Both the position numbers and the translations under genes were made by a program. 64,000 bases of DNA from Streptomyces sp. NBC_01775. GTDB lineage: Bacteria > Actinomycetota > Actinomycetes > Streptomycetales > Streptomycetaceae. The stretch covers positions 4,154,001 to 4,218,000 of the forward strand of contig NZ_CP109104.1 in assembly GCF_035917675.1 (NCBI RefSeq). The letters run 5' to 3'. This document shows, one piece after another, positions 60,260 to 64,000 of this stretch (position 1 is its first letter; each line of letters starts with the position of its first letter). A model generated the notes under the pieces. That model did no database searches. It saw nothing but the letters and a program-made list of their open reading frames with translations, and was not told the origin of the DNA.

Positions 60260-61572
60260 CGCGTTCGGCCTTCGACTGTGGGCGACGGGGCCAGGACCCA
60301 TGGGGCGATGTGCTGGAGGGCGGAGCTGATGCTGGTCTCGTAGTCGTGGTGCGTGCGCACCAGGGCCGCGCCGGTGTTCCGAAGCCGCTCGCGTTCCCGG
60401 GGCAGGACGGTCAAGGCACGGTGGAGGGCCGAGGCCAGGGAGGCGGGGTCCCTCGGTGCGGCGGTGAAGCCGGTCTCCCCCTCGATCACGGTCTCTGCCA
60501 ACCCGCCGGCGGTGGTGGCGACCACCGGGCCCGCGCCCGCCGCGAACGCCTCCAAGGGGATTCGCCCGAAGGGCTCCTCGCGGGAAGGAACGATGACCGC
60601 GCGCAGAGCCGGGCTGTGCATCCAGGCACGGGTCGCGGGAGTGAAGCGCGTGGTCAGGGTCGCATCCAGGCCGTACGTCCGGACGCGTGCCGCGAGGTGC
60701 CTCTGGTACGAGGACAGGTCATCGTGAACGTCCGAGGTCACAGCCGCCAGGAGCAGATGCGGAACGCGGACTTCGCGCTCCCGCAGGATGCGCAACGCCT
60801 CCAGTAGGTCCTCGAAGCCTTTGATGGGTACGGCGCGGCCCATCGCGAGAAGGAACCCGGCCCGAGCCCTGAAGGGCACAGCCGGTGCGTCTCCCGGCCA
60901 GACCGTCTCCCCCTGGATCAGCCCGTTCGTGATGCTCACGATGCTCGACTGGGAAACGCCGTACCCCGCTGTGAGGTGTCGTCGCATGTGCGGAGAGATG
61001 GCGCCGACGTGTCCGCCCCGCGCCGTCGCTGTCCGCAGGGCCTCTCGCTCCCAGTGGACCCGTGAGAAGTCCTCCGGGCAGGTCAGCCCGGCCGTGGAGC
61101 GGGGTACCAACAGCAGGTCCAGAGCCGGTGACGCGTAGGGAGCGAGCCCGAGGAAGGGCACGTCGAGACCGACGAGGAGGCAGCGGCTGGCGCGCTCGGC
61201 AATGCGTACGGCCGCCGTACCCGCCTGCCGACAGAGCGATACGTATGCGGAGAGTGAGTCAGGCAGCACCCCAGCATGCGGAAGCGTGACGATCTCGGCC
61301 TCGGCTCGCCGCAGCACCTGCTGGACCTCGCTGGTCCACTGCCGCCCGTGCGCCCGTGCGTTCTCCAGCACGTGCGGGGTGATCACCGAGAGACGGCCCG
61401 GCGGCAGCAGGCGAGCCAGAGCGGTGAGGAAGGCCCGGTTACTGAACCCGGTGCCGGACTCGGCACCGTAGAAACCCTCGTGGAGAGCGACGACGACCTG
61501 GGGACCGCGAGCCGCCCTCGGTGCGTCTGTGGGCGAGGGTGATGAGGTCGCGGAGGGGATGCGCACCGACAT
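60256..61572 (-). CDS. GT4-family glycosyltransferase
   Basis: A 438-residue GT-B enzyme. GFYGAESGTGFSNRAFLTALARLLPPG is the N-terminal acceptor domain, FLLAMGRAVPIKGFEDLLEALRILRER starts the nucleotide-sugar domain, and PSREEPFGRIPLEAFAAGAGPVVATTAGGLAETVIEGETGF carries the EPFGRxxLEA signature with both donor-binding Glu. The strong EX7E motif identifies a retaining GT4. ATG 61572 has GGAGG 4 nt before it. It is first of the operon's enzymes, 21 bp downstream of the HATPase gene. Confidence 0.88.
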   Translation of the reverse strand: MSVRIPSATSSPSPTDAPRAARGPQVVVALHEGFYGAESGTGFSNRAFLTALARLLPPGRLSVITPHVLENARAHGRQWTSEVQQVLRRAEAEIVTLPHAGVLPDSLSAYVSLCRQAGTAAVRIAERASRCLLVGLDVPFLGLAPYASPALDLLLVPRSTAGLTCPEDFSRVHWEREALRTATARGGHVGAISPHMRRHLTAGYGVSQSSIVSITNGLIQGETVWPGDAPAVPFRARAGFLLAMGRAVPIKGFEDLLEALRILREREVRVPHLLLAAVTSDVHDDLSSYQRHLAARVRTYGLDATLTTRFTPATRAWMHSPALRAVIVPSREEPFGRIPLEAFAAGAGPVVATTAGGLAETVIEGETGFTAAPRDPASLASALHRALTVLPRERERLRNTGAALVRTHHDYETSISSALQHIAPWVLAPSPTVEGRTR

Positions 61573-61593
61573 GGTGCCTCCTCGGAGAAGTGT

Positions 61594-62106
61594 TTAGGTG
61601 CTGGAGTCGCGGACGTCAGAGCCGGTCGGCGAAGGGGGGCTTCCACGCGTGAGGCGGCACCAGGCACGAGTCCCGTCTGTTCCGGTCGTCAGCGACCAGG
61701 AGTCGGCCAGGGCCTCGACGATGACCAGTCCCCGCCCCGATTCCGCCTCCTCGTCGACAACAGGAGGAGGAGTGGAGGGCACGGGGTGGGAACAACCGCC
61801 GTCGGTGACGGCGATCTCGATTTCGAGAGCGTCGGAGGTCAGGCTTGTGCGATCGACGGAAAGGACCAGCGGTGGACTGCCTGCGGTGACCGCGTTCGTG
61901 GCGAGTTCCGAACCGATCAGGCGTGCGTCATCGATCAGTTCCGCGGTTGCGCCGTGCAGGGCTACGGCCATAGCGCCCCGCGCTACCTCGGCCGCTGTCG
62001 GCCCGTACGGCAGATCCGTGATCAGTGAGGTTGTGCCACCGCCGCCGGGGCGGTGTCCAGAGGCGGAGCCCGTGCGTACTCGCGAGGTGTTCGAGTAGTG
62101 GCTCAA
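61594..62106 (-). CDS. ATP-binding protein, anti-sigma-kinase-like (HATPase_c_2)
   Basis: About 170 residues with LIGSELATNAVTAGSPPL (N-box) and ESGRGLVIVEALADSWS (G-box), the RsbW-like pattern. I place the start at TTG 62106, seven nt after GAGAGGTG; GTG 62115 is possible. It is transcribed in the same direction as the operon, 21 bp upstream, so it may be its first gene and act as a regulator. A divergent HTH regulator follows at 62323. Confidence 0.7.
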   Translation of the reverse strand: MSHYSNTSRVRTGSASGHRPGGGGTTSLITDLPYGPTAAEVARGAMAVALHGATAELIDDARLIGSELATNAVTAGSPPLVLSVDRTSLTSDALEIEIAVTDGGCSHPVPSTPPPVVDEEAESGRGLVIVEALADSWSLTTGTDGTRAWCRLTRGSPPSPTGSDVRDSST

Positions 62107-62322
62107 GGCGCCCACCTCTCTCCGTTCTTGCCGCCGTCGTGGAAGGCGGTGTGTCCGGCGGAGATCCAAGAACACCGGAGGAGACCGATCACCCGGCACC
62201 CGATCCATGGGTCAACTCGGTCAACTTGCTCGCGAGGGCGCTGCGCCGTCCGTCCGAGAGCGCCACTATTGAGGAGCACGTGAAGTACGGGACGAACCAC
62301 TGGGGGTGAGGGGTGGTTGCAC
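62107..62322. other. Divergent promoter region with GGTCAAC direct repeat
   Basis: 216 bp between the HATPase and the HTH regulator. GGTCAAC occurs twice 2 bp apart (62210-62216 and 62219-62225); its complement TTGACC could also supply a minus-strand -35. No good -10 is assigned. Confidence 0.4.
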
Positions 62323-63768
62323 GTGGCACCGCAGACAGGGAAACCCAATGCCACGCTGGCCGGGTGTCTGGACGAACTCGGGTGGAGCCCAAAGGCACTC
62401 GCCCGCAAGCTCAACAGGGTGTTCGGCACGGGGACGGTGGCCGAGTCGGCGCCGTACCACTGGCGGGACTCAGGCGCGCTGCCACGCTCACCGTTACCGA
62501 CGATGGCGGCGTACGTACTCTCCCAGGAACTGGGAAGGCCCATCCCAGTGGCCGAACTGTGGCAGGGGCGTGTAGGCGACTCCTCGGCACTCGTCTCCGC
62601 GGACACGGATCTCGCACGGCCCTGGACCGTGAAGGGCATGGAGGCGATCGTGCAGGACTGGGTGAGGGGCGGGCTCGTCGACCGCCGCCGGTACCTGGCG
62701 ATCTCGGGATCGGGGCTCCTCGCGATAGTCGCCCAGTACCTTGACGGCACAGCGGGACGCGGTCAGCTCACGCCCCGTATGGCGTCGTCGCTGGGCAACG
62801 ACCCCCTCGTGGACCAGGTGGAACAGCACCTGCCCATGCTGCAGGCGCTCGACGACGAGCACGGAGGCGCCCGCCATCTCGCCTACGTGGGTGCCCAGTT
62901 CCGCGCCGTCGGGTTGCTGATCCGAGAGGACGGCCACTCCTCCGCCGTCGAGGGCCGACTGGTCCGAGCCCTTGCGGAGATCGGTCAGCTGGCCGGCTGG
63001 ATGGCTTTCGACGCAGCCGATCACGGCTTGGCCCAGCGCTACTTCGCCACCGCGTTGCGGGCCGCACACCAGGTCAACGACCTCCCGTTGTGCGCCCACA
63101 TCCTGGGCGACCTCTCCTTCCAGGCAGCGAGCCGAGGACACCCGGCGGACGCAGTCGCTCTCGGCGAGGCCGCCCGTCGAGCCAGTGACGCCGCTCCGCC
63201 CGTCGTCCGGGCCTCTGTACTGTCCCGGCTCGCCTACGCGTACACCGCCGCCGGTCGCGACAACGACTTCGCCCACGCGCGCGGCTCCGCCCGCGAACTG
63301 ATCGCAAGCCGCGACGGCAAACGGGAGGAACCCCGCTGGATGTACTTCCTCACCGACAACCACCTGGACTGCCAGGCCGCCTACGGCCTCATCCAGATGG
63401 GTCGTGCTCGACAGAGAACAGACAGCGACACGAAGAGCCGTCGTTTCCTCGCCCAGGGGAACGAGATGCTCCGCTCCGGGGCGTACGACGTCCCCCGCGG
63501 CGACCCCAGCCAGCGCAGGGCCCTGTTCGAGGGGGCCTGGCTGGCCCTCGGGCACAGCGCCCACGGGGACGTGGAGGCAGCCTGCGGGATCGGGCGAATC
63601 GCCGCTGACCGACTGGGCGCCGTGCGCTCACCGCGGAGTGCGGCCCTGCTCCACCAGCTCGCGGCGGACCTACGGCGCCGACAGCGCAACCCGCACGTCC
63701 GCAGCTTCCTACCCGCTCTGGAGGACGCCCTCGCCCAGCACGCCCCAGCGGCATCATCTGGCCGCTAG
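62323..63768 (+). CDS. HTH transcriptional regulator with C-terminal helical (TPR-like) region
   Basis: A 481-residue protein. The N-terminal part LAGCLDELGWSPKALARKLNRVFGTGTVAESAPYHWRDSGALP is an XRE-like helix-turn-helix, as in Streptomyces regulators that end in TPR-like repeats; AYVLSQELGRPIPVAELW fits. The C-terminal 300 residues are Ala/Leu/Arg-rich helices with AxxxGxxxxA spacing (LAAxLGExARRAS). GTG 62323 with GGGGTGAGGGG is preferred over TTG 62317. It is divergent from the orphan operon and is the best candidate for its activator or repressor. Confidence 0.78.
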   Translation: MAPQTGKPNATLAGCLDELGWSPKALARKLNRVFGTGTVAESAPYHWRDSGALPRSPLPTMAAYVLSQELGRPIPVAELWQGRVGDSSALVSADTDLARPWTVKGMEAIVQDWVRGGLVDRRRYLAISGSGLLAIVAQYLDGTAGRGQLTPRMASSLGNDPLVDQVEQHLPMLQALDDEHGGARHLAYVGAQFRAVGLLIREDGHSSAVEGRLVRALAEIGQLAGWMAFDAADHGLAQRYFATALRAAHQVNDLPLCAHILGDLSFQAASRGHPADAVALGEAARRASDAAPPVVRASVLSRLAYAYTAAGRDNDFAHARGSARELIASRDGKREEPRWMYFLTDNHLDCQAAYGLIQMGRARQRTDSDTKSRRFLAQGNEMLRSGAYDVPRGDPSQRRALFEGAWLALGHSAHGDVEAACGIGRIAADRLGAVRSPRSAALLHQLAADLRRRQRNPHVRSFLPALEDALAQHAPAASSGR

Positions 63769-63771
63769 GGT
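63766..63771 (+). promoter_or_regulatory. -10 box for a leaderless start
   Basis: TAGGGT ends 7 nt before ATG 63779. It overlaps the stop codon of the HTH regulator. Confidence 0.45.
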
Positions 63772-63778
63772 CGCAGGC

Positions 63779-64000
63779 ATGGCAGCAGGAGAGCGCGTTG
63801 TCGTTGTCGGAGCCGGGGTGGCCGGGCTGACCACCGCTGTCGTTCTGGCCGAGGCCGGAGCCTCGGTGCGCGTGATCGCCGAGCAGGTGCCTGGCGTCAC
63901 CTCTCTGGCGGCCGGGGCGATGTGGGGCCCGTATTTGGTCGAGCCGAAGGACAAGGTCGACCACTGGGGTCAACGCTCCCTGGAGATCTTCCGCGAGCTG
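63779..64000 (+). CDS. FAD-dependent D-amino-acid-oxidase-like protein (partial, runs off the window)
   Basis: The first 74 codons read MAAGERVVVVGAGVAGLTTAVVLAEAGASVRVI, an FAD-binding Rossmann fold with GxGxxG, then PGVTSLAAGAMWGPYLVEP, close to D-amino-acid oxidases (S-x-A-A-G-A-x-W motif). The rest lies beyond 64000. A D-amino-acid or amine oxidase beside the orphan operon could feed it or be unrelated. Confidence 0.78.
   Translation, partial: MAAGERVVVVGAGVAGLTTAVVLAEAGASVRVIAEQVPGVTSLAAGAMWGPYLVEPKDKVDHWGQRSLEIFREL

Noticed and set aside
1..64000. CRISPR array, insertion sequence transposase or integrase gene
   Set aside because: No repeat-spacer structure and no transposase or tyrosine-recombinase motif was seen on either strand; tandem arrays here have no unique spacers.

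Overview
This is high-GC actinobacterial DNA, almost certainly from a Streptomyces chromosome. GC-rich third codon positions, GTG starts, 4-bp stop/start overlaps and the gene order nuoD2 - folP - folB - folK - folE - ftsH - hpt - tilS - zinc protease - dacB - ppa all match the Streptomyces core. No tools were used; functions rest on motifs and family knowledge, and starts were chosen from ribosome binding sites, overlaps and -10 boxes.

Left part (0-4.4 kb): a ProU/OpuC-type ABC importer for compatible solutes, with a divergent ATPase gene facing two permeases and a binding lipoprotein. 4.5-22.6 kb is housekeeping: a coiled-coil membrane protein, an orphan complex I subunit D paralogue, two bPH2 membrane proteins, tetrahydrofolate synthesis (folP, folB, folK, folE), FtsH, purine salvage, tRNA-Ile lysidine synthetase, a PBP4-type carboxypeptidase, pyrophosphatase and a ThrE-like exporter.

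22.9-31 kb holds regulators and small-molecule handling. There is a TipA thiopeptide-sensing MerR gene with its diagnostic 19-bp-spacer promoter and an internal TipAS start. A DrrAB-like exporter and a divergent-side PadR repressor share three matching TAGTCAA palindromes. A DinB protein, an aldehyde dehydrogenase lacking the usual catalytic Glu, and a whiJ-like trio (HTH/DUF5753, HATPase, DUF397) follow. 31-47.5 kb contains a fused ABC exporter with a MerR-type leaderless promoter, a degenerate MreB-like protein, a cNMP sensor domain, a two-component pair, a WYL regulator, a P450, a regulator/membrane-protein pair with a strong palindrome, and a three-gene betaine or proline-betaine demethylation operon (Rieske oxygenase, its reductase, flavin demethylase).

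At 48.05 kb a 3' fragment of tRNA-Thr(CGT), followed by its native terminator, marks a probable attachment site. To its right the base composition drops to roughly 57% GC (sampled by eye) in a two-gene restriction-modification system: a methylase with an N-terminal PD-(D/E)XK nuclease domain, plus a specificity subunit. Initiator tRNA and a glutamyl-tRNA synthetase gene (probably a second copy) come next.

The most interesting region is 52.9-62.1 kb, a tightly overlapping minus-strand operon with no match to a pathway I know. It encodes two glycosyltransferases, a MoaA-like radical SAM enzyme, a second radical SAM enzyme, a nucleotidyltransferase-like protein, a TobZ/NodU-type O-carbamoyltransferase, a RelA-type HD hydrolase and a D-2-hydroxyacid dehydrogenase homologue that has lost catalytic residues. 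A HATPase lies upstream in the same direction, with a divergent HTH/TPR-like regulator and the start of a D-amino-acid-oxidase-like gene. I read this as an orphan biosynthetic cluster for a carbamoylated, glycosylated small molecule. A recurring theme is a -10-like TAnnnT box 6-7 nt before the start codon of ten genes, suggesting leaderless transcripts.
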